Source: Formosa sp. Hel1_33_131 (GTDB lineage: Bacteria > Bacteroidota > Bacteroidia > Flavobacteriales > Flavobacteriaceae). From it: a DNA stretch of 35,272 nt. The notes beneath the pieces were generated by a model. That model saw nothing but the letters and a program-made list of their open reading frames with translations. It searched no databases and was not told the origin of the DNA. The translations under genes and the position numbers were made by a program. The stretch is taken from NCBI GenBank assembly GCA_949499105.1, contig CATEFX010000044.1:1-35272 (forward strand). The letters are read 5' to 3'. This document shows positions 26,183 through 35,272 of the stretch, in pieces. The first letter of the stretch is position 1, and each line of letters starts with the position of its first letter.

Positions 26183-27127
26183 CTAATTTGAAGCTGTTTT
26201 AGGCAAAAATACTTCGGCCATCATACAACGCGCACTGCCTCCACCACAAGACTCAATCGTATCCAAAGCGCTTGCTATAATTGTGGCGTGAATTTCTAAT
26301 AATTCGACTTGTGCTGGTCGTAACGAATCCAAGGCCGATTGACTCATTACCAAATAACTACGATCGTCTGCACCTTTTAACTGAAGCATGTTTCCTGCAA
26401 AATTATTGACCTGATCTTCAGATATTTCGATGATTTTTTTCCCGTCTTCTTGAAGATGTTTAATAAGGTTTTTACGCTCTTTTTTATCATCAATACTCGC
26501 CAAACAAACCACGGCAAAGGTGGCTCCTAAACACATCATCACGTTGGTGTGGTAAATTTTTTCTCGACGTTCGTTCACCGTTTGATAGGCTGAAAATACA
26601 ATTGGCGTATATTCGAAATCCTCACAAAACTCAATAAACAACTCTTCATCGGCTCTGGCCGATAGCGCACAATATGCTTTATGATTGCTGCGGTCCAACA
26701 AAATACTGCCGGTACCTTCCAAAAAATAGCCTTCTTTTTCTGCAGCTGTATAATCGACGACATTATTGATGGTAAATCCTTCGGATTCAATAGCTTCTAT
26801 AATAGATTCCTTGCGTTCGAGACGTCTATTTTCGGCAAACATTGGATACAGTCCAATGGTGCCATTTTCGTGAAAAGATATCCAATTATTAGGAAAAAGA
26901 GAATCGGGGGTATCAAAGTCTTTGGTATCTGATACTACAATCACCTGAATGCCTGCCTTTTTGAGCTTTTCGACCATCGCATCAAACTCTTGAGTCGCTT
27001 TTGCATTGACCGCCTCAGGAAGGGTGTTTTCTTCTGATTTTTGATAATAATTATTAACCGCTGTTTGTTCGTTCATACGAAATTGAACCGGGCGAATCAT
27101 AAGGACTGTATTGGTAATTTGTGACAT
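26183..27127 (-). CDS. ctlX: Amidinotransferase-family hydrolase, CtlX-like
   Basis: This 314-residue pentein-fold (guanidine-modifying superfamily) protein starts MSQITNTVLMIRPVQFRMNEQT. The presumed catalytic cysteine is Cys301 in GGGSARCMM near the C-terminus, the histidine is in YHTNVMMCLG, and acidic residues are in DSLFPNNWISFH and LEGTGSILLDRSN. The overall pattern resembles proteins named citrulline utilization hydrolase CtlX, but arginine deiminase-like or other amidine hydrolase activity is possible; substrate assignment is inference. It follows a second pentein gene by one base and both lie behind gltA, so the three are probably one transcript. The argS promoter begins just past its stop. 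Confidence 0.78.
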   Translation of the reverse strand: MSQITNTVLMIRPVQFRMNEQTAVNNYYQKSEENTLPEAVNAKATQEFDAMVEKLKKAGIQVIVVSDTKDFDTPDSLFPNNWISFHENGTIGLYPMFAENRRLERKESIIEAIESEGFTINNVVDYTAAEKEGYFLEGTGSILLDRSNHKAYCALSARADEELFIEFCEDFEYTPIVFSAYQTVNERREKIYHTNVMMCLGATFAVVCLASIDDKKERKNLIKHLQEDGKKIIEISEDQVNNFAGNMLQLKGADDRSYLVMSQSALDSLRPAQVELLEIHATIIASALDTIESCGGGSARCMMAEVFLPKTASN

Positions 27128-27128
27128 T

Positions 27129-28070
27129 TTAATCGCGTTTTAAAGGAAGGGTTGAACAACGGAGTAATCCGCCTTGTTTTGATATTTCGGCATACGGCAC
27201 TTTTTCTACGGTATAGCCTTTGGCTTCTAACCAGGTATTTAAGCGGGTAAAATTTTGTTCTGAAATGACCACATTTTCTGAAATAGAAAATACGTTGCAA
27301 TTCATTAGTGACATTTCTTCTTTAGTCGCTTGAAACACATGCTCGGTTCCAAAAAAATCTAGCAACCATTTATAATTGTCATTATTTAAAAATCCATGCT
27401 CATGAATTAAGGCGTTTCCATTGCCTAAAGGTTGAAAACAACAATCTAAATGCAGCGCATTTCCAAGAGGGTTTGTATTAGATTTTCGTAGTTCGAACGT
27501 TTTAACCGTTTTTTTAGGAAATAGGTTCTGTAGGGCTTCCGCTGCTTGGAGGTTGGTGCGAGCGGTAATATATTCTGGATAATCCGGTCCAGAATAAACG
27601 CCTATAAATATATAGTCATCACACAAAATCACATCCCCTCCTTCGACATGACAGTCTTCTGGAAGAATGATAAGTTGTTCTGAATTGATTTGACTTAAAA
27701 GCGATTCTAAAGCCTCAAACTCTTGTGCGCGATCTGGAAGAATATTGGAACGAATCATTTTATCATCGATCACAAAGGCAATATCGCGTGCAAATATCTG
27801 GTTACAATTTTCAATCACACTGGGTCGAAATACATCGACATCATATTTTTTAAACACGTCCATGACTGCTGCCATTTCATTTTGCATATCGGCTTCCGTT
27901 GGATAAGTGCCATCTAAAACATGTACTAAACTATTGGGGTCATAACAAGATTCTGCCGAAGGAGTTGCACCATTACTTTGTGCAGTCCCTAACAGAACCG
28001 CCCTTAAACGTGCATACTCGTTATGAACGCTTAGTGTTAATGGATGTGATAGACCTGCGTTGCGGGCCAT
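27129..28070 (-). CDS. Dimethylarginine dimethylaminohydrolase/arginine deiminase family protein
   Basis: This 313-residue pentein-fold hydrolase is different in sequence from its neighbour. The superfamily catalytic residues are visible in order: the substrate-binding acidic motif FARDIAFV, HVEGGDV, the histidine of NALHLDCCF and the nucleophile Cys305 in GGLLRCSTLPL. Members hydrolyse or transfer the amidine group of arginine derivatives (DDAH gives citrulline and dimethylamine; ADI gives citrulline and ammonia; amidinotransferases make guanidino compounds). The exact substrate is not decided by sequence. The start codon shares one base with the gltA stop, and the stop is one base from the ctlX start, so coupled expression with both neighbours is likely. 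Confidence 0.8.
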   Translation of the reverse strand: MARNAGLSHPLTLSVHNEYARLRAVLLGTAQSNGATPSAESCYDPNSLVHVLDGTYPTEADMQNEMAAVMDVFKKYDVDVFRPSVIENCNQIFARDIAFVIDDKMIRSNILPDRAQEFEALESLLSQINSEQLIILPEDCHVEGGDVILCDDYIFIGVYSGPDYPEYITARTNLQAAEALQNLFPKKTVKTFELRKSNTNPLGNALHLDCCFQPLGNGNALIHEHGFLNNDNYKWLLDFFGTEHVFQATKEEMSLMNCNVFSISENVVISEQNFTRLNTWLEAKGYTVEKVPYAEISKQGGLLRCSTLPLKRD

Positions 28071-29353
28071 TATTTTGAGACGGACTTAAACGGGCGCTGT
28101 GTACTGCCTGTATAAATTTGACGTGGACGTCCAATCGGCTCTTTACGCAAACGCATTTCACGCCATTGTCCAATCCAACCTGGAAGACGCCCTAATGCAA
28201 ACATCACTGTGAACATTTCAACAGGGATGCCCATGGCACGGTAAATAATTCCAGAATAAAAATCAACATTCGGATATAATTTTCTGTCGATAAAATACGC
28301 ATCGGTCAACGCTTCTTGTTCGAGTCCCTTTGCGATGTCTAAAATGGGATCTTCAACCCCTAAATCGTTTAAAACTTCATCGGCAGTAACTTTGATTATT
28401 TTAGCACGGGGATCGAAATTTTTATAAACTCGATGCCCAAAACCCATTAATCGAAAAGGATCACTTTTATCTTTGGCTTTTGCCATGTATTTTTTGGTAT
28501 CTCCGCCATCCTGTTTGATCGCTTCCAACATTTCTAAAACTGCTTGATTTGCACCGCCATGAAGGGGGCCCCAAAGTGCAGAGATTCCTGCAGAGATGGA
28601 CGCAAACAAGCCTGCATGCGAAGAACCAACGATCCGAACCGTAGACGTCGAACAGTTTTGCTCATGATCGGCATGAAGGATAAGTAATTTATTTAAAGCA
28701 TTCACCAGTACTTCGTTTTGGACGTACTCTTCATTGGGCTGCTTGAACATCATTTTTAAGACGTTTTCCACATAGCCTAAGGAGTTATCTCCATAATCGA
28801 GTGGCAAGCCTCGTTTTTTACGCATGGTCCAAGCCACTAATACCGGGAATTTTCCTAAAATCCGTACGACAGAATTGTACATATCTTCGGGTGAATCTAC
28901 GTCAACCGACGTTGGATTAAAGGCGGTCAATGCACTGGTAAGTGACGACAACACGCCCATTGGATGCGCCGATTTTGGAAATGCATCTATTATTTTTCTG
29001 ATATCGTCATCGACGATAGACTCGGATTTGATATCAGTATGAAATTTAGCTAACGCCTCTTTGGTAGGTAACTCGCCAAAAATCAATAAATAAGCGACTT
29101 CTAAAAAGTCTGCTTTTTCGGCCAATTCTTCAATCGAATAGCCTCTGTATCTAAGAATGCCTTTTTCGCCATCCAGAAATGTAATCTCACTCACGCAAGA
29201 ACCCGTGTTTTTGAAACCTGGATCAATGGTAGTGACGCCGCCTGTTACTGCTCGTAGCGAGCTAATATCAATCGCGACTTCATTCTCAGAACCCATAATT
29301 GTTGGGAACTCATGTTTTTGACCATTAATTTCTAAAATTGCTTTATCTGACAT
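28070..29353 (-). CDS. gltA: Citrate synthase
   Basis: Citrate synthase condenses oxaloacetate and acetyl-CoA, opening the TCA cycle. The 427-residue length and N-terminal beta-rich segment match the larger, hexameric bacterial type I enzymes. The three catalytic residues lie in GPLHGGANQ (His), GFGHRVYKN (His) and NVDFYSGI (Asp). GSSHAGLFASISAGI and the C-terminal GRLPGWIGQWREM are also typical. It is the first of three tightly linked genes, with the DDAH-like gene starting on its stop codon. A probable promoter lies about 40 bases upstream and the enolase terminator lies beyond that. Confidence 0.97.
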   Translation of the reverse strand: MSDKAILEINGQKHEFPTIMGSENEVAIDISSLRAVTGGVTTIDPGFKNTGSCVSEITFLDGEKGILRYRGYSIEELAEKADFLEVAYLLIFGELPTKEALAKFHTDIKSESIVDDDIRKIIDAFPKSAHPMGVLSSLTSALTAFNPTSVDVDSPEDMYNSVVRILGKFPVLVAWTMRKKRGLPLDYGDNSLGYVENVLKMMFKQPNEEYVQNEVLVNALNKLLILHADHEQNCSTSTVRIVGSSHAGLFASISAGISALWGPLHGGANQAVLEMLEAIKQDGGDTKKYMAKAKDKSDPFRLMGFGHRVYKNFDPRAKIIKVTADEVLNDLGVEDPILDIAKGLEQEALTDAYFIDRKLYPNVDFYSGIIYRAMGIPVEMFTVMFALGRLPGWIGQWREMRLRKEPIGRPRQIYTGSTQRPFKSVSK

Positions 29354-29391
29354 CTTTCAGGATATATTATTTGTAAATATTTAAAGAATAG

Positions 29392-29399
29392 CGAATTTA
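29392..29399 (-). promoter_or_regulatory. Possible -7 element of gltA
   Basis: The - strand reads TAAATTCG, one base from TAnnTTTG, 38 bases before the gltA ATG. The surrounding TTTTCGTAAATT is identical to the eno promoter region, which strengthens the call. The rest of the 218-base gap holds the eno terminator at 29518-29549 and otherwise nothing recognised. Confidence 0.45.
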
Positions 29400-29517
29400 C
29401 GAAAAAAAAATGTTTTACCGAAGAGCCTAAAAGAGAATGTATATGTGTTTTTATATATTTTAAAACTAATGTTTCATAGTACATACTACACTTGAATAAA
29501 TCTCTGACCAAGTATAT

Positions 29518-29549
29518 AAAAAAAGCACCTACAAAAGGTGCTTTTTTTT
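29518..29549 (-). terminator. Intrinsic terminator of eno
   Basis: The stem AGCACCT (29524-29530) pairs with AGGTGCT (29536-29542) around a five-base loop. It is flanked by an A tract on the left and a T tract on the right, so the - strand copy ends in a T run. It lies 22 bases after the eno stop. The symmetry could also make it work in the + direction. Confidence 0.9.
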
Positions 29550-29571
29550 AACATATAAACAAGTAAATTAT

Positions 29572-30879
<1,308 letters not shown>

Positions 30880-30893
30880 TTATTTATAGTTTA

Positions 30894-30901
30894 CAAATTT
30901 A
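30894..30901 (-). promoter_or_regulatory. -7 promoter element of eno
   Basis: The - strand reads TAAATTTG, an exact match to TAnnTTTG, 29 bases before the eno ATG. The upstream TTTTCG is shared with the gltA promoter region. No TTG at the -33 distance was found. Confidence 0.6.
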
Positions 30902-30973
30902 CGAAAATGAATTTTTTTAGGATTATCCTCGAGTGGATTTATGCTAATTATTAGCTAAAACGTTGTAGTAAGA

Positions 30974-31013
30974 TAAAAAAAAGAGAGGGTTCGAATGAAC
31001 TCCCTCTTTCTTT
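30974..31013 (-). terminator. Intrinsic terminator of carA
   Basis: The arms around AGAGGGTTC and GAACTCCCTCT form a stem with a small bulge and a GAAT loop. On the - strand it runs into eight Ts (complement of 30975-30982). It begins 7 bases after the carA stop codon, as expected for its terminator. Confidence 0.88.
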
Positions 31014-31020
31014 TAGGTAA

Positions 31021-32118
31021 TTATTTTAAATTTTGAATGAATTGATCAAACAAATAAGAGGAATCGTGTGGCCCAGGACTCGCTTCAGGGTGGTATTGTA
31101 CCGAAAAACAGTTTTTAGATTTCATAGCAATCCCTGCCACCGTGTGATCGTTTAAATGCAAATGAGTGACTTCTAAATCCGCATGCGCTTCAGCTTCTTC
31201 TTTATGAACTGCAAACCCATGATTCTGAGACGTGATTTCCCCTTTGCCTGTCACAAGGTTTTTAACTGGATGGTTGATCCCTCTGTGTCCATTGTGCATT
31301 TTATAAGTAGATACGCCATTAGCAAGGGCTATAACTTGGTGTCCTAAACAAATCCCAAATAGAGGTAAGTTTTTTTCGATAATGGTTTTAGCCAAGGCTT
31401 GTGCTTCTACTAAGGGTTCTGGATCTCCGGGACCATTAGACAAGAAATAACCATCGGGGTTCCAAGCACTCAATTCTTCAAAAGTTGAGTTGTAAGGGAA
31501 CACTTTAATATATACATCTCGTTTGGCAAAATTTCTTAAGATGTTCTTTTTAACGCCAATATCAAGTGCTGCTATTTTATAGGTCGCATTTTCATTACCA
31601 AAGTAATAAGGCTCCTTCGTAGATACTTTAGAGGCCAGCTCTAATCCTTCCATTTGAGGGATGTCAGCCAATTGTTTTTTGAGACCTTCAACATCATCAA
31701 CATCGGTTGATATCACAGCATTCATAGCACCATTGTCGCGAATATAACTAACCAAAGCTCTGGTGTCTATATCAGAAATCGCAAATAAATTATGGGTGTC
31801 AAAAAACTCTTCAAGGGAACCATTCGCATCTACACGTGAGTAACTGTAGCTAAAGTTTTTACAAATAAGTCCCGCAATTTTAATAGACTCCGATTCCATC
31901 TCCAAATCGTTCACACCATAGTTTCCAATGTGTGGATTGGTTGTGACCATCAGTTGCCCAAAATAAGAAGGATCTGTAAAGATTTCTTGATAGCCTGTCA
32001 TTCCGGTGTTAAAGCAAACTTCTCCAAAAGCGGTGCCTTCTTTCCCAATTGCTTTTCCATAAAAAATGGTACCATCTGCTAAAATTAAAATGGCTTTTTT
32101 TCGTGTTGTGTATTTCAT
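31021..32118 (-). CDS. carA: Carbamoyl-phosphate synthase small subunit
   Basis: CarA is the glutamine amidotransferase subunit that hydrolyses glutamine and passes ammonia to CarB for carbamoyl phosphate, used for arginine and pyrimidines. The chosen start (ATG 32116-32118, MKYTTRKKAILILADG) gives 365 residues. An ATG 36 bases upstream adds MQFCKTLLDYNK, which is atypical and coincides with a promoter-like CAATTTTG. The N-terminal CarA domain has FGEVCFNTGMTGYQEIFTDPSY. The class I glutaminase domain has FLSNGPGDP, the nucleophile cysteine in GICLGHQ and the catalytic His/Glu in QYHPEASPGP. It is monocistronic here; carB is not adjacent. Confidence 0.96.
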   Translation of the reverse strand: MKYTTRKKAILILADGTIFYGKAIGKEGTAFGEVCFNTGMTGYQEIFTDPSYFGQLMVTTNPHIGNYGVNDLEMESESIKIAGLICKNFSYSYSRVDANGSLEEFFDTHNLFAISDIDTRALVSYIRDNGAMNAVISTDVDDVEGLKKQLADIPQMEGLELASKVSTKEPYYFGNENATYKIAALDIGVKKNILRNFAKRDVYIKVFPYNSTFEELSAWNPDGYFLSNGPGDPEPLVEAQALAKTIIEKNLPLFGICLGHQVIALANGVSTYKMHNGHRGINHPVKNLVTGKGEITSQNHGFAVHKEEAEAHADLEVTHLHLNDHTVAGIAMKSKNCFSVQYHPEASPGPHDSSYLFDQFIQNLK

Positions 32119-32153
32119 TTTATTGTAGTCTAATAAAGTTTTACAAAATTGCA

Positions 32154-32187
32154 TAAAAAAAAGGATAAACTAAAAAAGTTTATCCTT
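32154..32187 (-). terminator. Intrinsic terminator of the 225-residue protein gene
   Basis: Perfect 11-base arms, AAGGATAAACT (32161-32171) and AGTTTATCCTT (32177-32187), enclose a five-base A loop. On the - strand a run of eight Ts follows. It lies 23 bases after the stop codon at 32211 and upstream of carA, so it separates the two transcripts. Confidence 0.9.
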
Positions 32188-32210
32188 AAAATTATAAATG
32201 CTTATTAACA

Positions 32211-32888
32211 TTATAGTGTATTATAGTAATTAAGAATCATTTGGAGGTTTTTGTCATCTTTCAAAGACATCCTGTTTTTGGAAACATAGGCCTTTATAAG
32301 CTTTGATTTGTCATCAAACAGCTTGTAAAATTGCTTTTTCGAAAGCTTGGTTTCAGTGACTTCATTCCCTTTTTTAAAAAATATTTTCTTGACATCTACA
32401 TATTTATCTGGTGTAGAAGCCTGAGTCATCGGGTTTTTGACTCCTAGTTTAATCTGTTTACCGTGGTGCTTTAAAATTTCGATATCGTTTGTGTTTGCAA
32501 GGACTTCTAAATAGGAAGGCTTCGCATTAATTACATTCGTATATCTTCTAAACTTCATGTTTCCGAGATTCACTTCTTTAATTGTAGAGTCATTAAACTT
32601 GAAAATAGAATCGTTAGAAACTTTAACTACAAACGCATCTGATTTGGTATCGTAATTTAATCCAAGAACGGTAACAACCTTTCCATCTGTTCTTGTTAAA
32701 TATCCTTTAGAAAACCAATCTTCTGATAAGTAAAAAGAGCCTTGAATTTTTGCAGCTGCCGCATTGTTAACAATCCACATTCCACTAGAGTTCGACGCGG
32801 CGGGGTCATTTCCAACGGTTGTAACATCATACTGTGCATGAAGGAACGTTGACAGAAAGAACGCAAAAATTAATTTATAAAATTTCAT
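32211..32888 (-). CDS. Secreted protein of unknown function
   Basis: I do not recognise the family. The 225-residue protein begins with a clear signal peptide (MKFYKLIFAFFLSTFLHAQ, likely cut after the Ala at 18) and lacks a lipobox cysteine, so it should be periplasmic or exported. The first half of the mature part is beta-rich, with repeated short strands (GSFYLSEDWFSKGYL, VVTVLGLNYDTKSDAFVV, SIFKFNDSTIKEVNL). The C-terminal third is lysine-rich and helical (KLSKKQFYKLFDDKSKLIKA). It lies between two perfect hairpin terminators, so it is transcribed alone, yet no convincing promoter was found. It stands beside the ribosomal rplQ gene without obvious functional relation. Confidence 0.8.
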   Translation of the reverse strand: MKFYKLIFAFFLSTFLHAQYDVTTVGNDPAASNSSGMWIVNNAAAAKIQGSFYLSEDWFSKGYLTRTDGKVVTVLGLNYDTKSDAFVVKVSNDSIFKFNDSTIKEVNLGNMKFRRYTNVINAKPSYLEVLANTNDIEILKHHGKQIKLGVKNPMTQASTPDKYVDVKKIFFKKGNEVTETKLSKKQFYKLFDDKSKLIKAYVSKNRMSLKDDKNLQMILNYYNTL

Positions 32889-32914
32889 AAAAGTTATGGG
32901 TTAAAAACTGGGTT

Positions 32915-32945
32915 AAAAAAAAGGTAAACTTTTCAGTTTACCTTT
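32915..32945 (-). terminator. Intrinsic terminator of the rpsD-rpoA-rplQ group
   Basis: Perfect 11-base arms, AAAGGTAAACT (32920-32930) and AGTTTACCTTT (32935-32945), enclose the loop TTTC. The - strand continues into a T run (complement of 32915-32922). It begins 24 bases after the rplQ stop. Confidence 0.9.
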
Positions 32946-32969
32946 AATATTTTAATAGAAAACTGACAT

Positions 32970-33446
32970 TTACTCTTCTTCTTGAGTTTCTGTCGCTTCA
33001 ACAACTGGAGCTACTGGTTTCGCAGCACCCCCTTTACGACTTCTACGAGTGGTCTTTTTCTTAGGTTGTTTATCCGCATTGTAGATTTCATTGAAATCTA
33101 CTAATTCGATCATTGCCATATCCGCATTATCACCAAGACGATTTCCGAGTTTGATGATACGTGTATAACCGCCTGGACGATCGCCAATTTTAGCAGCAAC
33201 ATCACCAAACAATTCAGTGATGGATTCTTTTTGTCTTAAACGACTAAAAACAATACGTCTGTTGTGAGTCGTGTCGTCTTTAGACTTTGTAATTAAAGGC
33301 TCCACAAATTGCTTTAAAGCTTTGGCTTTGGCAACAGTTGTGTTGATACGCTTGTGTTCGATTAAAGAACAAGCCATGTTTGCTAACATTGACTTTCTAT
33401 GCGCTGTTTTTCTACCTAAATGATTTATTTTCTTTCCGTGTCTCAT
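32970..33446 (-). CDS. rplQ: 50S ribosomal protein L17
   Basis: L17 is a protein of the large ribosomal subunit near the exit-tunnel side. The N-terminus [28 protein letters not shown] is split over the expected start, and the sequence [27 protein letters not shown] marks the end of the conserved core. At 158 residues it is longer than E. coli L17 (127). The extra C-terminal tail begins with lysine- and arginine-rich [15 protein letters not shown] and ends in acidic residues, probably flexible. It lies 62 bases after rpoA and ends the ribosomal operon segment. Confidence 0.97.
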   Translation of the reverse strand: MRHGKKINHLGRKTAHRKSMLANMACSLIEHKRINTTVAKAKALKQFVEPLITKSKDDTTHNRRIVFSRLRQKESITELFGDVAAKIGDRPGGYTRIIKLGNRLGDNADMAMIELVDFNEIYNADKQPKKKTTRRSRKGGAAKPVAPVVEATETQEEE

Positions 33447-33508
33447 GACATTTTCTTTTAAACCTTATCTTGCATCAACTCGTTTAAGAGGCGCAAATTA
33501 TAAAGTAA

Positions 33509-34501
33509 TTAATCTTTATCTAATTTGTATTTACTTAAGTCCATTCCAAAGCTAAGGCCTTTTACATTGACTAACTCTTCAAGTTCAGTTAATGATTTTT
33601 TACCAAAGTTTCTAAACTTCATTAAATCGTTTTTATTGAAAGATACTAAGTCACCTAATGTATCCACTTCCGCAGCTTTTAAACAATTAAGAGCACGAAC
33701 AGAAAGGTCCATATCAATTAATTTAGTTTTCAACAACTGACGCATGTGTAATGACTCTTCATCATACGTTTCAGTTTGCGCAATCTCATCCGCTTCTAAA
33801 GTGATACGCTCATCGGAGAATAACATAAAGTGGTGAATTAAGATTTTTGCTGCTTGTGTTAAGGCGTCTTGAGGACTGATAGAACCGTCTGTCTGGATTT
33901 CGAAAACTAATTTTTCGTAATCTGTTTTTTGTTCTACACGAAAGTTCTCAACGCTGTATTTAACATTTTTGATTGGTGTATAGATCGAATCTGTAAAGAT
34001 CGTTCCAACAGCTGCCGATGCTTTTTTATTTTCTTCAGCTGGCACATATCCACGACCTTTTTCTAAAGTCAGTTCCATGTTGATCGTTACTTTAGGATCT
34101 AAATTACAGATCACTAAATCTGAATTTAAAACTTGAAACCCAGAAATGAATTTCTGAAAGTCTCCAGCCGTTATTTTATCTTGACCAGAAATTGATATGG
34201 AAACAGACTCATTGTCTACTTCATCAATTTGACGCTTAAAACGAACTTGTTTTAAGTTCAAAATAATTTCGGTTACATCTTCAACAACACCAGGAATCGT
34301 AGAAAACTCGTGTTCTACACTATCCATTTTGACTGAAGTGATTGCAAACCCTTCTAATGAAGATAATAACACTCTACGTAGAGCATTTCCAACTGTTAAT
34401 CCGTATCCTGGTTCTAATGGTCTGAATTCGAATTTACCTTCGAAATCAGTAGAATCGATCATGATTACTTTGTCGGGTTTCTGAAAATTTAATATTGCCA
34501 T
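33509..34501 (-). CDS. rpoA: DNA-directed RNA polymerase subunit alpha
   Basis: The alpha subunit dimerises to start RNA polymerase assembly and its C-terminal domain contacts upstream promoter DNA and regulators. In this 330-residue protein, the N-terminal domain shows [20 protein letters not shown] and [15 protein letters not shown] linker near residues 235-255 leads to the C-terminal domain with [20 protein letters not shown] and [13 protein letters not shown]. Length and motifs are normal. It lies 95 bases after rpsD and 62 before rplQ, the usual order of the alpha operon. Confidence 0.98.
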   Translation of the reverse strand: MAILNFQKPDKVIMIDSTDFEGKFEFRPLEPGYGLTVGNALRRVLLSSLEGFAITSVKMDSVEHEFSTIPGVVEDVTEIILNLKQVRFKRQIDEVDNESVSISISGQDKITAGDFQKFISGFQVLNSDLVICNLDPKVTINMELTLEKGRGYVPAEENKKASAAVGTIFTDSIYTPIKNVKYSVENFRVEQKTDYEKLVFEIQTDGSISPQDALTQAAKILIHHFMLFSDERITLEADEIAQTETYDEESLHMRQLLKTKLIDMDLSVRALNCLKAAEVDTLGDLVSFNKNDLMKFRNFGKKSLTELEELVNVKGLSFGMDLSKYKLDKD

Positions 34502-34596
34502 AATTGTCTTCGTTTTAATTGTTAGTTAGTTGCGCGATTTATAAGTTTGAAGACCACTAGTAAATCCTTTGGCTAAATACCAATATGATTAATTTA

Positions 34597-35202
34597 TTAT
34601 TTAGAGTAAAGTTCAACGATAAATTGCTCGTTGATTTGTTCTGGAATTTGAATTCTTTCAGGGATAGCAACGTATGTTCCAGACTTTGTATCATTATTCC
34701 AAGTCATCCACTCATATACTACAGAAGAATTTGACAATGCAGATTCGATTGTTTCTAATGATTTAGATTTTTCTCTAACAGCGACAACATCGCCAGGCTT
34801 TAATGAGTAAGAAGGGATATTTACAATCCCACCATTTACTGTGATGTGTCTGTGTGAGACTAATTGTCTAGCACCACTTCTAGAACGAGATAATCCCATT
34901 CTGAAAGCTACGTTGTCTAATCTAGATTCACATAATTGTAAAAGCACTTCACCAGTAATACCTTGTGAAGCTGTTGCTTTTTTGAACATGTTTCTAAATT
35001 GCTTTTCTAACACACCGTAAGTGTATTTCGCTTTTTGCTTCTCCATCAATTGGATTGCATATTCAGATTTTTTGCCACGACGTCTGTTATTTCCGTGTTG
35101 TCCTGGAGGGTAATTTCTTTTTTCAAAAGATTTATCTTCTCCGAAGATTGCTACGCCAAACTTACGGGCGATTTTAGTTTTAGGACCAGTATATCTTGCC
35201 AT
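34597..35202 (-). CDS. rpsD: 30S ribosomal protein S4
   Basis: S4 is a primary 16S rRNA-binding protein that nucleates assembly of the small-subunit body. The 201-residue protein has the N-terminal S4/S9 domain ([16 protein letters not shown], then [20 protein letters not shown]) and the S4 RNA-binding domain at about 92-155 ([33 protein letters not shown]). The four-cysteine zinc motif of some S4 proteins is absent, so it is the zinc-independent form. The 70 bases remaining to the window edge contain no recognisable gene end; rpsK is the likely upstream neighbour by analogy with other bacteria. Confidence 0.98.
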   Translation of the reverse strand: MARYTGPKTKIARKFGVAIFGEDKSFEKRNYPPGQHGNNRRRGKKSEYAIQLMEKQKAKYTYGVLEKQFRNMFKKATASQGITGEVLLQLCESRLDNVAFRMGLSRSRSGARQLVSHRHITVNGGIVNIPSYSLKPGDVVAVREKSKSLETIESALSNSSVVYEWMTWNNDTKSGTYVAIPERIQIPEQINEQFIVELYSK

Positions 35203-35272
35203 TTCGTTTTGTTTTTGAGAGTGATTGTGAATTAAGGTCTTAAGCTTATCCTTCGACAGTCGTTGATCTCTC

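Overview
The window looks like core chromosome of a member of the Flavobacteriaceae (phylum Bacteroidota). Three things point there. The protein sequences and gene order are of flavobacterial type: a dcw cluster without murF, ddl or murB, an FtsZ with a very long acidic linker, and the neighbourhood rpsD-rpoA-rplQ / carA / eno / gltA / two pentein-fold hydrolases / argS. Several genes are preceded by the Bacteroidota -7 element TAnnTTTG. Clear Shine-Dalgarno sequences are not apparent, and starts sit behind A-rich leaders. I see no insertion sequence, prophage, CRISPR array, toxin-antitoxin pair or defence island, and no block with foreign base composition.

Layout. 1-171 is the 3' end of an unidentified + strand gene. 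Next, on the - strand, lie a tRNA-Arg(UCG) and yqeY. From 16243 down to 905 runs the division and cell-wall (dcw) operon, also on the - strand: mraZ, rsmH, ftsL, ftsI, murE, mraY, murD, ftsW, murG, murC, ftsQ, ftsA, ftsZ. The genes overlap or nearly touch and end at a strong hairpin terminator (841-883). Its products convert UDP-MurNAc precursors to lipid II (MurC, MurD, MurE, MraY, MurG), polymerise and crosslink septal peptidoglycan (FtsW, FtsI) and build the divisome (FtsZ, FtsA, FtsQ, FtsL).

The 334-base region 16244-16577 separates this operon from a divergent + strand pair (alpha/beta hydrolase, engB). It holds the most interesting regulatory structure in the window: three perfectly phased 10-bp repeats directly behind the -7 element of mraZ. 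They are very likely the operator for the MraZ repressor.

17959-22663 holds a secreted PafA-like phosphatase/phosphodiesterase (-), an MlaE/MlaF lipid-transport permease and ATPase (+) and a DUF389 membrane protein (-), all packed convergently with almost no spacing. The DUF389 gene is the last of a tight - strand run argS, sprT-like, manC, DUF389.

From 26183 to the right end all genes are on the - strand and belong to central metabolism and the gene-expression machinery. The groups are gltA-DDAH-ctlX (citrate synthase coupled to two guanidine/citrulline-type hydrolases), eno, carA, a small secreted protein of unknown function, and rplQ-rpoA-rpsD. eno, carA, the unknown gene and rplQ are each followed by an intrinsic terminator. 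No unmistakably new system was found. The best leads are the MraZ operator, the tandem pentein genes beside gltA and argS, and the orphan secreted protein.
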